DNA of 64,000 nucleotides from Cyanodermella asteris (Eukaryota > Ascomycota > Lecanoromycetes > Ostropales > Stictidaceae). The stretch is taken from contig UYJD01000001.1 in the NCBI GenBank assembly GCA_900618795.1, positions 2,312,823 through 2,376,822 on the forward strand, written 5' to 3'. How positions within the stretch are numbered: the first letter of the stretch is position 1; each line of letters opens with the position of its first letter. The notes under the pieces are model-generated. The model saw nothing but the letters and a program-made list of their open reading frames with translations. It ran no database searches and was not told the DNA's origin. Positions 29,050 through 40,200 of the stretch are shown one piece after another. The position numbers and the translations under genes were made by a program.

Positions 29050-29776
29050 ATGCCAAACATGGCGAACTACCCTGAGCAGAAGCTCAAGGACCCCTTGTCA
29101 TGCCACCGTGTCCTAAGCCCTGCAGCCGCCGTGCGTGTCTCCCCTCTATGTCTATGTCTAGGCGGAATGAATATCGGCAACAACCGGCCCTGGCTCGGCA
29201 AGAACATCAAGTCCAATACTTTCGGGATCCTCGATGACCACTCCTCGTGCGGTGGCAACTTCATCGACACCGCCAATGGCTACTAAAGCGGTCAATCCGA
29301 GCAGTGAATCGGCGAATGAATGGAAACCCGAGGCACCCGCGACCTGATGGTGATTTCAACCAAGTTCACTTGCCCATCTCATTTCGGTGACGACATACCA
29401 GAGAAGCTTCTCGTCAATTTCACGGGGAACCATATGAAGAGTATGCGCCTCAGTCTCGAGCAGAGCTTGACACATTTGTGCACGACATATGTGGATATCC
29501 TGTTTATGCATTTTCTGGGACTTTACGACTTCGATCGCCGATGTGATGCACGCTCTGCACGGGGTCGTCATGACAGGGAAAATGCTGTACTTGGGCGCTT
29601 CGGAGACCCCGGCATGGATCGTGGCAAAAGCGAACGAGTTCGCTCGGGCATATGGCTTGACTCCATTCTCCGTCTATCAAGGACAATGGAATGCCGGCGT
29701 TCGTGGCTTTGAAAGAGACATTCTACCTATGGCACACGAAGAGGGTATGACGCTCATGCCCTGGGGCGCCGAGTAA
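29050..29776 (+). pseudogene. Decayed aldo-keto reductase (aryl-alcohol dehydrogenase type)
   Basis: This is a relic of an AAD-type NADPH-dependent aldo-keto reductase. The start reads MANYPEQKLKDPL, then SCHRVLSPAAAVRVSPLCL and GGNFIDTANGY, as in AAD proteins (HRVLSPTASVRVSPL, GGNFIDTANNY). The expected QSGQSEQWIGEWM block follows directly but is broken by stops at the Q and both W positions, all explicable by single transitions. Next come DLMVISTKFT and a -LTHLCTTYVDILFMH block. The frame then shifts near 29515, after which TTSIADVMHALH, LYLGASETPAWIVAKANEFA, YQGQWN and ERDILPMAHEEGM follow. It ends near PWGAE, so the C-terminal third of the barrel is missing. It is clearly non-functional. 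Transition-type stops would suit RIP or simple decay. Confidence 0.85.
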
Positions 29777-31270
29777 TGGGAAAAACGATGTAAATCCCAG
29801 AAGCACGCTGAAATCGAGCCACTGCAATCACAAGACTGATCTTGAGAGCACCAGTGCAATGATGCTGTACTTTGCCGCTATACGAGTTTATGTTGAACAT
29901 GTGGAAGTAATGATCCATGCTGTATACATGCATCCATCTTGCAGTGTATTTGATTCATTTGCTCAAATAAGCTAGGTTGAAGCAATATGCGCGTCTCCGA
30001 CATGAAAAGCAAACCTTACAGGTCCGGATCGAACACAGCAACGCACGCCAGCTCGATCCTGATGGATCTCGCCAGGATTCAGGCACTCGCGGCACCAACG
30101 CCTTCGCTTTTCACATCCTCGATCTCCCTGCCAAGAATCTTCACCCAGTGATCATCAAACTCGATCTCGTATTTCGACATGCACCCAAACTCTCTCTCAT
30201 CTCCCTTTTGATCAACAACAACCAAAGCACCGCCTCCTTCGTCCACAAATCAGGATCCTTCTCCAACAAGTTCTCCGTCGCCGCTCGTCCAATTCTCGGC
30301 GGGGACCAAAATGCCACAAATGACGAGGATTCACTGTACATTGGTCAACAGAAAATCGCACGGAACAGCAACCACGTAGAGACATTACTCGACCGGAGGC
30401 GGTCGCGGCAACGGTCGCCCAAAGCGTCAGGGCACTTCCACCGTCCATTCAAGGGCGAGGTATCGCGGCGAACCCCGTGATCCGAGACTTTGATTATCGA
30501 GACTGGCCGAGAGAGAGACGGGTATTGGGACAGCGACGCACTGAGCCCGACGTTCGAAGCCCGATGCTCGAGGTGCAAGGTTGTTCGGAGGCTCCTCGGT
30601 CATGGATTCCCGCCGTCGCTTTTTCCTCGACGGTGGGAACTTCTCGGCACCATCGCGTGGATAATTGGGCCTGCCTTCCTCGGTCTCTATGGACTGGACG
30701 AGCTCCGTCGGGTGTTCGCTGGGCTGCTGAATTGCTTTTAGTGTCTGTGTTGATTTTAGCGTCTGGAATGCGTCGTCGGTCTTCAGAATTCACTTTCACC
30801 ATGTCTGGCAAGGACATGGCTTGCAGTTTGACCATCTCGAGGAACTTGCGGACGTTGAGCGTGAGCTGGCTACTCTGGCATGTTACGAAGAAACGGTATC
30901 CCAAAGACGGAGTTGCTGACTGGCCAAGGACGGAGAGAAGATTCTCTGGTAAACACTCGGTGGGAAGGTACGGTCAGCTTTCGTCCTGGTGGCACCTTCA
31001 GAACCACACGAGTCAAACACCTTGAAAAGGAAGGCGCTACACGAACTTTTCATGCCACCCGATGAATTGACACTTGGACACACAAGTGTTGAGTCATTCA
31101 GGAAAGTTGATTGTTAAAACTAAAATCCTCGCCAAGTAAGGTATAGCTTCGAAATATAGTATCGAAATCACTCAACGTATCCAGATCAAGTCATCGCTGG
31201 TGGGCCATCAAAATCGTCACAGGTCGTGGTCGTGATGTCGAAATAAGACGACACTGACAGCTATATCCGC
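29777..31270. other. Gene-free stretch with degraded coding-like sequence
   Basis: No intact gene was found in 1.5 kb. Two stretches have protein-like texture but end in stops within short distances. On the minus strand, 30249-30079 gives 56 residues including GGALVVVDQKGDEREFG and YEIEFDDHWVKILGREIEDV. On the plus strand, about 30830-31117 gives HLEELADVERELATL and, after two in-frame stops, AFVLVAPSEPHESNTLKRK and HELFMPPDELTLGH. I recognise neither. They may be remnants of one or two lost genes, in line with the neighbouring aldo-keto reductase relic. Confidence 0.4.
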
Positions 31271-32320
31271 CTAGTATCGATCCCTCTCTCGGTCTCTGTC
31301 ATGCCGCCTTCTCCTGCCTTCCTCGTATTCCTCCTCATAACTCCTCCTACCTCCTCCACCATCTCTTCTCCCCGTCGAGCTCTTGCTTCGCCCATGGTTG
31401 TGACCAGCATAACCTCCGAGCAACAATCCTCCGACAGTGCCAAGGCCAGGGAAAATGGCATCGCCAATCAGAGCCCCGCCACCGGCACCCAAGAAAGTGT
31501 TTCTGTTCGTGTGATCCCTACTCTTACCCTTGCGGTGTTTCTTCTCATCCCTGTCATCGTACCTGTCGTCGTATCGGTCATCGTACCGATCGTGTCTCTG
31601 CTTGCGGCCATCTGGTGGGTCCGAGTACCTGCGAGGAGGCATGGCCGGCACTACAAGGTTATTTTGAGGCGGCATCTGAGGCTGTGGCTGCCGAGAAGGT
31701 GGTGGATACGTCGACTGGTGAACTGGAGGGGGGTAAGGCCCCGGTGCTGGCGGCGCGCCAACATGTTGCTGGTAGGGATAGTTGGGCTGTGGTGGCGAGT
31801 ACGACGCGGCTGGCGGCCGTTGCGCATGCACTATGTTCGGGCCCTGCTGGCCGGGAGTGGGACTCTGGTAGGGCTTCGCATGCGGGTGAGGCCCCCACGA
31901 CGGATTCCAACCATTTTGCACAGACTGTTGGGGCTGCCCTGGAGGAGGCGGCGTCGGGTAATGGTTTTGCGGCTGGTAATTCTGTTGTTGCGGTGCAGGC
32001 GAGGCATAGCCTTGGTGGGGCGTCCCTTGACCTTGCGGCGGTCTCGACTGGTATCCGTTCGGCGGCGGTGGAGGATATGAATTGCTGTGCTGGGGTGGAG
32101 GAGGGGGATAAGAGTTCTGCTGTGGCGGCGGTGCAAACGAATGTTGCTGCTGTGGTGGCGGGGAGAAGTGTTGCGCTGACTGTGCGGCTGGATGTGACTG
32201 ATAGTAGCCTGTCGACGCCATCCTGTTCTGTTGATGACCGTTTTCTTCGACCAGCGAATATGGCGGTGGTGCGTCCGGAGGAAGTGGTGCGTGGTCAAGG
32301 TCTCGCTTTTCCGCAGACAT
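31271..32320 (-). CDS. Pro/Gln-rich PPxY protein with C-terminal glycine zipper (orphan)
   Basis: The protein has 349 aa, a single exon, and starts at the ATG at 32320 (MSAEKRDLDHAPLPPDAPPPY). The first 240 residues are Pro, Gln, Tyr and Asn-rich and disordered, with PPPY near residue 20 and many PPPP and PPQ runs. A basic/acidic repeat follows (HDRYDDRYDDRYDDRDEKK). The only ordered candidate is a glycine-zipper helix pair, TFLGAGGGALIGDAIFPGLG and TVGGLLLGGYAGH, near residues 283-315. The tail is Arg/Glu/Asp-rich. Such proteins in ascomycetes are usually annotated as glycine-zipper or hypothetical, and some are membrane or cell-wall associated. Function is unknown. Two long plus-strand frames over it are shadows of its biased composition. 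Confidence 0.8.
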   Translation of the reverse strand: MSAEKRDLDHAPLPPDAPPPYSLVEENGHQQNRMASTGYYQSHPAAQSAQHFSPPPQQQHSFAPPPQQNSYPPPPPQHSNSYPPPPPNGYQSRPPQGQGTPHQGYASPAPQQQNYQPQNHYPTPPPPGQPQQSVQNGWNPSWGPHPHAKPYQSPTPGQQGPNIVHAQRPPAASYSPPQPNYPYQQHVGAPPAPGPYPPPVHQSTYPPPSRQPQPQMPPQNNLVVPAMPPRRYSDPPDGRKQRHDRYDDRYDDRYDDRDEKKHRKGKSRDHTNRNTFLGAGGGALIGDAIFPGLGTVGGLLLGGYAGHNHGRSKSSTGRRDGGGGRRSYEEEYEEGRRRRHDRDRERDRY

Positions 32321-33260
32321 CAGACGAATGGTATGTGCGGACTCGAGGCTGACGGGTTGGAGTGGCAAGTAATAAGGTATATCTAGGTCGAGGTTCCAAC
32401 GCTAAAGCAGAAAAGTGCTGTCGTCGTTGTGGGATCAAGGATCAGCTGTGGAGTGTGAGAGGATAGATGGTCGGGCCAAGTACGAGGTGAGCTGGAGTAT
32501 GAGATATATGTCAGGGGGATGGAGGCTTTCTGTGAGGCTGTCAGGCTACTAGTAGTACACAGGCAAAGAAGGCAGGGAAGCTTCTCCGAGGCCGGGCTGG
32601 CGAATGAGCAGGCGCGCAAGGCTTTCGGGCGGCTTCGTGATCCTTCAGGCACAGGGCTGGAGAAGCACACTGGAGCAGAAGAAGAGTCACGCCGTCTGCT
32701 GATTACCTACTCGCATGACGCAACATCGACGGTGCTGATTTGCTGCGGATCGCCTTCAAGTTGCCCGAAAGCGTGAGTGACGTGCCAAGTCTTCGCTCGT
32801 GTCTTCAACCCCACACGACCTCAGCACCTATTTCGGGCGCACCTTGAGATTAGGGTGCTTATTCGGAGCATGGTATAGCACATGGTCCGTTCCCGGTTCG
32901 TCCTGTTCGAAGAGCATTCTCGACCTCAAGTGTACCTCTCTGGTATCACTCTCGACCCGATGGAGCAGATACAAGTCTTGTCGTCAAACTACGACCAGCA
33001 TGGCGTTGAGACAATCGCGACCCAATTTCTGCACGAGCAGGAGCTTTGACTGAAGGAAACGTGCTTTTTATACAAACAAGCGCATCGCATATATGAACTA
33101 TGACACTGGCGGGTTGCAACGGTGCCGAAAACCCGCTTACTCTATCGTTGTGTCCGAACCCAGTTTGTGATGATCATATTTCTTCTCGTGAACTCGTCTA
33201 AACGTCCAGGTATATGATGGCAATTTGATTAATGTACAACAGCATGTCGTCATGCCACGT
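32321..33260. other. Intergenic region
   Basis: This 940-bp region lies between the terpene synthase 3' end and the PPxY gene promoter. Short frames lack coding character. No repeat was recognised. Confidence 0.4.
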
Positions 33261-34403
33261 TCAGATCTCAACCTCGGTAACCTGGATCTGATGTTCGCCT
33301 TTTGCTGACAGGCCGATCTCACCTGAGGGTAGAGCCTCTGCCTGATTGCCTCTCTCCAGATAAGGTGGATGTGTCATGACGTCGACTTCTCCTGTCCGCC
33401 GGACAAGGTCACCATTGTCTCCGAAGTAGCGGCCAGACTTGAAACTCCAGTACAAGTTGGCCTTGATGATGTTGCCGAGACCTTCGACGTAGGTTTCCAC
33501 GTGAGTGTCGACATCTGAACCCCATGACGGAACGAGCCTCTCAGCCTGTTCCCATCTGTCGTATCGCGAGACGAGCATGGTACCAATGTGGTCGAAAGCT
33601 GCCTGGGCCGACATGCCTTCCATCCTGCACGACGCCACGACATTGTGGGGGACGCCTTCAATTTCCTCCTTCCGATACGAAAGAATGTCGCCGACAAGAA
33701 TCAGAAAGTCTATGCACAGAATCTCAAGCTCCTGGATGATGGCGTTTCGGAAGACCGCCTCCGGAATATCGAGGCCGTAAGCATATTCGAGCAAAGCGAA
33801 AAGCGGTCGAGCGCCAACGGACCGCCTTCTGGTTGCGATCATCTCCTCCAGGGTTGCATAATGCTCCTTGGCGACCCGTCGGACTTGCTGGACGGCACCT
33901 GCGCTGTAATCGGCCATGCTCAGTGCATATCTCTTTCGTGCTCCCTCTGACGCTTCCTGTTCGACGCGCTGCCAGATCAAATCATGCCACCGGATGAACA
34001 CTGGCTTCTCCGTGGTCCATGCGGTTCCGTTCATGGCAGACATCAGACAGTTGACAGTCTTGGCGGCTTGCTCTGGCTGATCTCGAAGCTTGCCGTTGTC
34101 GAACTGGTCATCGAAGGGGAAGATCCAGTTGCCCCAGTCGCATATCGTCCTGAATCTTGCCAGCGGTGCATCGGGTGCGATTACTGCGAAGAGGTATGAA
34201 GCTTGTCCCTTGGTGATGACCTTGGTTGTTCGAGTATCGAAGCTGCAGAATTCTGAGACCGACTTGACACCTGGAAGATGCACGGCGTCCAGGTCCGGGT
34301 TGATTTTGGGTTCTTGGGCCAGGAAGCGGACGAACAATGGTGGTAGTCGAACTGTTTCTCGTTGAGGAGTCGGCTCTGGAGTCTGGATAAGGACGGCTGG
34401 CAT
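33261..34403 (-). CDS. Class I terpene synthase (sesquiterpene cyclase-like)
   Basis: It cyclises a prenyl diphosphate, probably farnesyl diphosphate, by metal-assisted ionisation. The single exon gives 380 aa, the usual fungal length. The aspartate-rich motif is intact: WIFPFDDQFDNG, with D98, D99 and D102. The second metal site, normally (N/D)-D-x-x-S-x-x-x-E, reads GDILSYRKE at residues 238-246, so Asp, Ser and Glu are kept but the first Asn/Asp is Gly. The phosphate-sensing Arg-Tyr pair is seen in WSFKSGRYFG near residue 322. The alpha-helical fold is otherwise typical (ISLRYALSMADYS-like helices, VETYVEGLGNIIKANLYWS). The product is unknown. A TATA run lies about 145 bp upstream. The nearest possible tailoring enzyme is the P450 8 kb away. 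Confidence 0.9.
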   Translation of the reverse strand: MPAVLIQTPEPTPQRETVRLPPLFVRFLAQEPKINPDLDAVHLPGVKSVSEFCSFDTRTTKVITKGQASYLFAVIAPDAPLARFRTICDWGNWIFPFDDQFDNGKLRDQPEQAAKTVNCLMSAMNGTAWTTEKPVFIRWHDLIWQRVEQEASEGARKRYALSMADYSAGAVQQVRRVAKEHYATLEEMIATRRRSVGARPLFALLEYAYGLDIPEAVFRNAIIQELEILCIDFLILVGDILSYRKEEIEGVPHNVVASCRMEGMSAQAAFDHIGTMLVSRYDRWEQAERLVPSWGSDVDTHVETYVEGLGNIIKANLYWSFKSGRYFGDNGDLVRRTGEVDVMTHPPYLERGNQAEALPSGEIGLSAKGEHQIQVTEVEI

Positions 34404-34546
34404 GTTGGCAACTATGAGATGATGAACTGTAGAGTCGAAGAAAAAGATGGAGAAAGATCAAAAGTCCGCCCTTGCAGTCTATTATCTGGTATCAGAGATG
34501 AAATTGGTGTGCTTCCCTTCGTCTCACTTCGGAGCGGTCATCAAGG

Positions 34547-34555
34547 TATATATAT
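34547..34555 (-). promoter_or_regulatory. TATA-like run upstream of the terpene synthase
   Basis: An alternating TA run (TATATATAT on the plus strand) lies 144-152 bp upstream of the terpene synthase ATG, a plausible TATA element for a regulated gene. Confidence 0.35.
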
Positions 34556-35251
34556 GCGCTCAGCGCTGAACATGTTGCGCCCATCGCAGGTACTCGCCTG
34601 ACGTCCTGCATGCATGCTGGCTGAATCAACCAGTAACACGGAATCCTCAACCTTCAGACGAAACGAGTATGACCAGCCCGTCTGAACGAGGCTGTGGTTG
34701 TCGAGACCTGCACCGCTGCTGGGTTCCAGCGCCATGGACCGGCGCCACACCTGCACGAGAACCCAAAAAAAAAAAACGTCAGAACAGCCGACAATGCGTT
34801 GACGCCCCAGTTCGGCGCATCGCTGCTATAGGCAAGAATAGTCTTATCATCGCACGATGGGTGGTGACCTGACCAATGTCCGGCCGCCGCCGCCAAGCCA
34901 CCCGAGCCATCCTCAGGCACCTGTACAGCTGAAGACAAGAGAGCGCCTGGTACCGAAACGCATCGTAGCGTCGAATTAACGAATTAATAGTGGTTGTCAG
35001 CCACCACTAGATGCATTGTGTAGCTGAGGTTTTTTTTTTTTGAGTGTCCTGTCGGGTTCTTGCGACACGTGGTTGTGGATTCTGGTACTGTGCTTTTGTT
35101 CGTCGAGGCGGATACGGACTTTTGGAGCGTATATGCGTGGGAAGATTGTCTTTGTTGTCGTGCTAATGCGAGGTGAGACGTGTCCAGAGGCGAGTCGGTC
35201 GGACACGCTCAAGGGCTGTCGCGTAATTTGAGACCTTGTGCTCGGGTTTGT

Positions 35252-35545
35252 GGATGAGATGCGGTAAAAGACTGCAGACCCTCCTCGCGACTTCGGCCCA
35301 CCTCTCCGGTTAGTCCCCCGAGCGTCAGCGAGTGATTAGGGGGTTAGTGGTTAGAATTAGGGGATCGGGTTCGGGTTATTTGGAGTGTCTTTTGCGCGAA
35401 GCGCCTGGAGCGTAGCGACGGTTAGGATATTAGGGGTGCTAGGTAAGATTGGTTGACCTCTTTAGCCAGGCTACTTAGTGAGCAATCAGGTGGGTGGTGG
35501 GCTGAAGTGCTGACAGGGGTTTGAAGTCTTTTACGCGGATGAGAT
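35252..35545 (+). mobile_element. MITE-like non-autonomous DNA transposon with 9-bp target duplication
   Basis: The element spans 35261-35536 (276 bp) and is flanked by identical 9-bp direct repeats GGATGAGAT at 35252-35260 and 35537-35545 (the match extends to 11 bp). Its ends are terminal inverted repeats of about 20 bp: left GCGGTAAAAGACTGCAGACC, right (reverse complement) GCGTAAAAGACTTCAAACCC, alike except for one gap and about two substitutions. There is no coding capacity. The interior holds a GC-rich hairpin (CCCCCGAGCG...TTAGGGGG) and a few TTAGGG-like stretches. A 9-11-bp duplication suits the Mutator-like superfamily better than hAT (8 bp) or Tc1/mariner (TA). The two identical flanks suggest a fairly recent insertion. 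Confidence 0.75.
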
Positions 35546-37240
35546 GCTCTTGCAGAGTCGTAACCAGCCTGTAGTGTTCTGGCCGCGGCGTAAGCTAATC
35601 ATACCGATATACGTGTCTGCGAGCGTGTTTTAGCAGATATGGAGATGCACCGATTGCCGCCGGCACCGGAGACTTTAGTTATTGTCTCAAATACTAATAT
35701 ATCTGCATCTCAAATTTTAGACGTGTTATATTGTTCTAGAGATCTTTTCGCCAGTCTAAATAAATTGGTTAAGGCACTAAGAGAAGCATCATCGGAGCTA
35801 TCGACGATGCCCACGTAAAAAGTAAGCCAAGTGAAAATCCTTTCTTGAAATCCTACAAAATGTCCGAAATGATATGAACATCGGATTCCAGACGTCCTTG
35901 TAGGTAAGAGACATGCCGCGGCGAACGATCTATCATGCCCTCAATCCACCCGTTCCATAATGCAATGCTTGCTACCGCGCGTTCATCACGATGACGTTGC
36001 AATAGGTAAGGTGTCCCAATATGGAGCTGTGCCGCCCGTCAGCCATTGGGTGGTAGCTGACGGCGACATGATGCTTGACGGCAAGCTTCTCAATTGATTG
36101 CAGATCTGCATTGATCCCCCCTTGGCCGTGTACGGCAGAGCGCCGATCGCGCGTCAGACGGTTGATATCTCTGCATGAATGTCTCGTCACACAGAGCTGG
36201 CTAGCTAGCTAGCTCATCAGGAGGAGTTCCCGACAGGATAGGACGACACTTCGTCATACGGTACTGGACTTTCAGACTGGAGCAAGTGGTCATGTACAGG
36301 GGCATATAGGCATGCACAATGCAATTGAGATGGTTAATTCGGGGGTGAGAGACGGCTGGTCGCGGACGACATGCGACAGGGGGGCAGCTCGGGAATGATG
36401 TTATGTTATCGGTGGGGATGCAGTGGAGAATAGGAGCCCTCGATCGCGATGCATTGAAGCTCAAGACTATCCGTGCCCCTATCGACACGATCTGTCTTTG
36501 GACCAATAGTGCTTGTGCAACCCTTACGTACATACAGCAATCCTGAGGCCTTCAAGCTTTGACGGAAGCATCCCGGCGTCTGCGTAGCTCAAACATCATA
36601 CCTCATCATTCAAGGTGCAATCTGCGAACGCGAAAGCTTTCGAGATTGTCGATTGCCTTGGGCAATAATTGAATGCAGCTTTTTTTGGCTCGAAGCGCTT
36701 ACCCGGTGTGGGGCTTATACCGTCTTCGAGACACTAGACGCGCTTCTACGGCCAGGACCACGATACTACCTGTCCTGAAGCTGCCTCTTCACGTCCTCGC
36801 CACACATTATCAAGTGATTCTCGTCGAGCTGACCGTCGCTGTCGCCAGACCGCAAACACGATACCTTCCTGCACGATCATTTGTTTGCCTTTGTGCCGGA
36901 CACGTGCCGACGGAAGCAGAGCAGAGTTTCTGCTAAGTGCGCCACCAAGAAGTGCTGACTGCAGTCTACACCATCTCGACTCTCTCTACCGTCCTGCTCG
37001 TTTCTTCCCCAGAGCCAGACTGCCAGCCCGGTCTCCCTGCCCAGCCGTCGCTTCCCACAGCAGCTCGTCCGTCCCCTGTTTGGCGCTTTCCCGCTCGCCT
37101 CCGCCACAGTATTGGACAAGCTTTGCCGCGCCGTCGTCTCTTCCTGTCCTCCACGCCGGCCTCCGCCTCCGCATCTCGATTCGGCTCATCAGGCCATGCC
37201 CACCACATAGGCCCCAAACACACAACGGCAAGGGCCGCGA

Positions 37241-40200
37241 ATGCACTCACGCAAACGGCCCTCCTGGACAGAGCGTCACGACGTCAAGAGGCGCCAGACC
37301 ATGGCCCCTCGCGCTGAGGATGCCTTGCAAGCCTCCGCTTCGTCTCTGCCCATGTCGATCCAGCCGCGACCAGACACTGTTGCTCTATCGACATCTCCTA
37401 TAGGACCTGGAGGCTTACCTACCTTCATGCATCCTTCGCTATCCGCCAGCTTGAACAGTGCCGCCAGTCCAGCTTCTACCATCTCACCCTATCCTCCGCC
37501 ACAGCCACCGTCTTCGGAACAGCAGTTCGCCCAAAATGGGGCGCCGCGATCGGGGAGAGCCAGTCCTCCAGGTCATCTCAATATACCGAAGATGCCTACC
37601 GTCGCTCAGGTCTCATTGTCTGCGATGCAATACCTTCCCACACCTCTGCTCGTCCTGTCCAACCTAAAGACCGTCGTCTTCGCCAACGATGCCATGGGGC
37701 GACTGCTAGGCCTCGATCTGGTGCCCGAAGCCGAGTTGGAAGAGCAGGATTATTCCATGACGAACAAGCTACTAGGCCAGAGTCTTGGTCAAATCGGCGT
37801 GGATCTGTTACAGGACGGACAACCCGTGTGGGTGAATTGGGAGAAATTCTTTGACGGATTGTCGCAACGATCCGCCAACAAGACCAGCGAGAGCTCGGCG
37901 AGCGTCATCATCGAGTCCGAGCAAGATTTGAAAGATCTGGCCAGCGAAGCTTCTACAATGCACAAGAACGGCGGCCCGTTGCCTTCGCCATCGGCGAAGC
38001 GAAAGAGGCTGAGCATCGAAGACGAACCCCAGACCAAGAGAGCGCGAGAGACGTCCTATATACACGATACGGTCGTTGATGTTGTTCTGTCGTCACAGTA
38101 TATCGGCACAGTATCAGGATCGCGAGACTCCAAAAGTCTCCTACCTTTCAGACATGTCCAAGCTCGTATGGTCATCTCCATTTGGCAGATGGAAGGCCAG
38201 CAGTATTTCACCCTCACATTTTCGGCCTCGACATCTGAACCGACATCGCACCTTTCGCAAGTCCGCATGGCCTCCAAAACGCCAATGGGCTCGACGCCTT
38301 CGCCGTCAGGTGCCCTACCCAAGGGCTTGACTCGTTGTACCCTCTGTGGAGGTCAGGCTGATGCATCAACTCCGTCCGCGAGGACTTCTCCCAATGAAAT
38401 GCCATTGGCGCTGGCGCCGTTGCCCTTGCCGCAGACGATGGCACAGCCTACAGCTCTGCAACGCACGCTCAAATTGAAAGACGCCATCATCAATGGCATG
38501 CAGGTCCCCAAATTCGCAATGTGGAAAGACGAATCGGTAGTCGTACCAAACAAAGCTGCGGAGCATCTCATCAAGCGCCACACGGACCCGACTTCTGATG
38601 AGACCTTGGATCCTCTGGCTCGTTTCCAGCCGTGGGCTGACGATTTTTCGCGCAAGCTTTCGCATGATGAAAACCCCATTGTCGTTCTTTGCAGAACGCA
38701 AAAGCCCTTCAAGAGCTGGAAGGTCGGCTATCATGACAGACACGGCAATCAGATCGTATATGACATTTCTGGCGAGTGTCTATACGATGATAGTGGCGAG
38801 TTCATCGGTGGCATCACTGCCTTGAAAGACGTCACTGCTTTCGCTCAACAACTGCAAGAGCAGAATGATCGTAATGAGCAACAATTCGAGGTGATATGTG
38901 ACTGTATGCCTCAAATTGCATGGACCACAACCCCTACTGGCGGACACGGTAAGTTACGCTCCAGTCAGTTTTCCTGACCTTTGCTAATTACAGACAAAGT
39001 AGATTGGTTCAGCAAGCGCTGGTACGAGTATACAGGTCTTACCGAGGAGGAGTCGCTTGGTGCCCAGTGGGCCAACACATTCCATCCGGATGACATGCCA
39101 GAGACAGCCAAACGTTGGAACCACTCGCTTGCCACGGGAGATCCCTACGTTACGGAATATCGTGCTCGAAGTGCCACTGGGGAATGGAGGTGGATGCTTG
39201 GTCGTGCGCTGCCTCTGCGCGACGGCAAAACCGGCAAAATTGTGAAATGGTTCGGTACATGTACCGACATCCACGAGCTCGTCGAAGCCCGCCAAGAGGC
39301 GAAACGAATGCACGAGCAACTCAAGAATGTCATCGACCACGCGAAAGTCATGGTGTGGAGTATCAATAGGGAGAAGACGATCACCTTCTTGGAAGGCCAA
39401 GTATCCGGGCCTCTCGATGCTCCCAGAGATGGTGCTCAAGCTTTCATTGGCCAGAACATCGAAGACGTCTTCGGCACAGAAGCCGGTGGGTATGATATGC
39501 GAAAGTACATGAAGCCCATAGAACGAATTCTTGCTGGCAGCTTGGGCGAGCACGTTTCCGAACATCACATCGACGGCACGGGTCGCTGGTTCCGAACGCG
39601 CTTTGTGCCAATACTGGGCAAGAAGCGACGAGCCGGCCATCAGGACGATCGCTTCGTGGACGGCGTTGTTGGAGTCAGCCAGGATGTCAGCGATCTCAAG
39701 CTGAGAGAGCAGGAATTGCAAAGTACTGAAAAGGAGAATATGAGACTCATTAGCGCCGAGACTGCCGCCAAAGAGGCTAGTCGGTTGAAGAGTCAGTTCC
39801 TTGCCAATATGAGCCACGAGATTCGTACGCCCATTGCAGGTGTTATTGGTCTAGCAGAACTGCTCACCGATAGCGTGCTGGACGACGACCAACGTGAGCT
39901 GGCCGAGAATATTCAGCGATCGGCGAATGGCTTGTTGACAGTCATCAATGACATTCTCGACTTGAGCAAAGTTGAGTCAGGTCGCCTGGACATCGAAGAA
40001 GTTCAATTCAGTCTATCGATAGTCTTGCGTGACGTCGGAAAGATGATGTCTTTTGCGGCCGAACGCAAGGGTCTCAACTATGTTGAAGACATTAAGATGA
40101 ACAGGGAGGAGGATCTCATCGTTCTCGGCGATCCGGGCCGATGCAGGCAGATTTTGACAAATTTACTTACCAACAGTATCAAGTTTACGTCGGAGGGATC

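Larger units (their letters stand above)
34404..37240. other. Longest gene-free stretch, with poly(A)/poly(T) tracts and a MITE-like element
   Basis: This 2.8-kb region lies between the divergent terpene synthase and histidine kinase genes. It contains an A tract near 34766, a T tract near 35030, the MITE-like element at 35261-35536, an AT-richer segment near 35660-35850 and a GCTAGCTAGCTAGCT palindromic run near 36204. Its right end, about 36940-37240, is pyrimidine-rich on the plus strand, as expected of the long leader of the kinase gene. No gene was found. Confidence 0.5.

Noticed and set aside
31301-32352. Two plus-strand frames of 245 and 259 codons
   Set aside because: They are the complement of the Pro/Gln-rich protein and have the biased composition that follows from its CCN/CAR codons.
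34766-35045. Poly(A) and poly(T) tracts as retroposon ends
   Set aside because: The two tracts are in opposite orientation, with no target duplication or coding remnant between them.
35320-35440. Telomere or subtelomere junction
   Set aside because: The TTAGGG-like pieces are few, irregular and lie inside the MITE-like element, and housekeeping genes continue on both sides.
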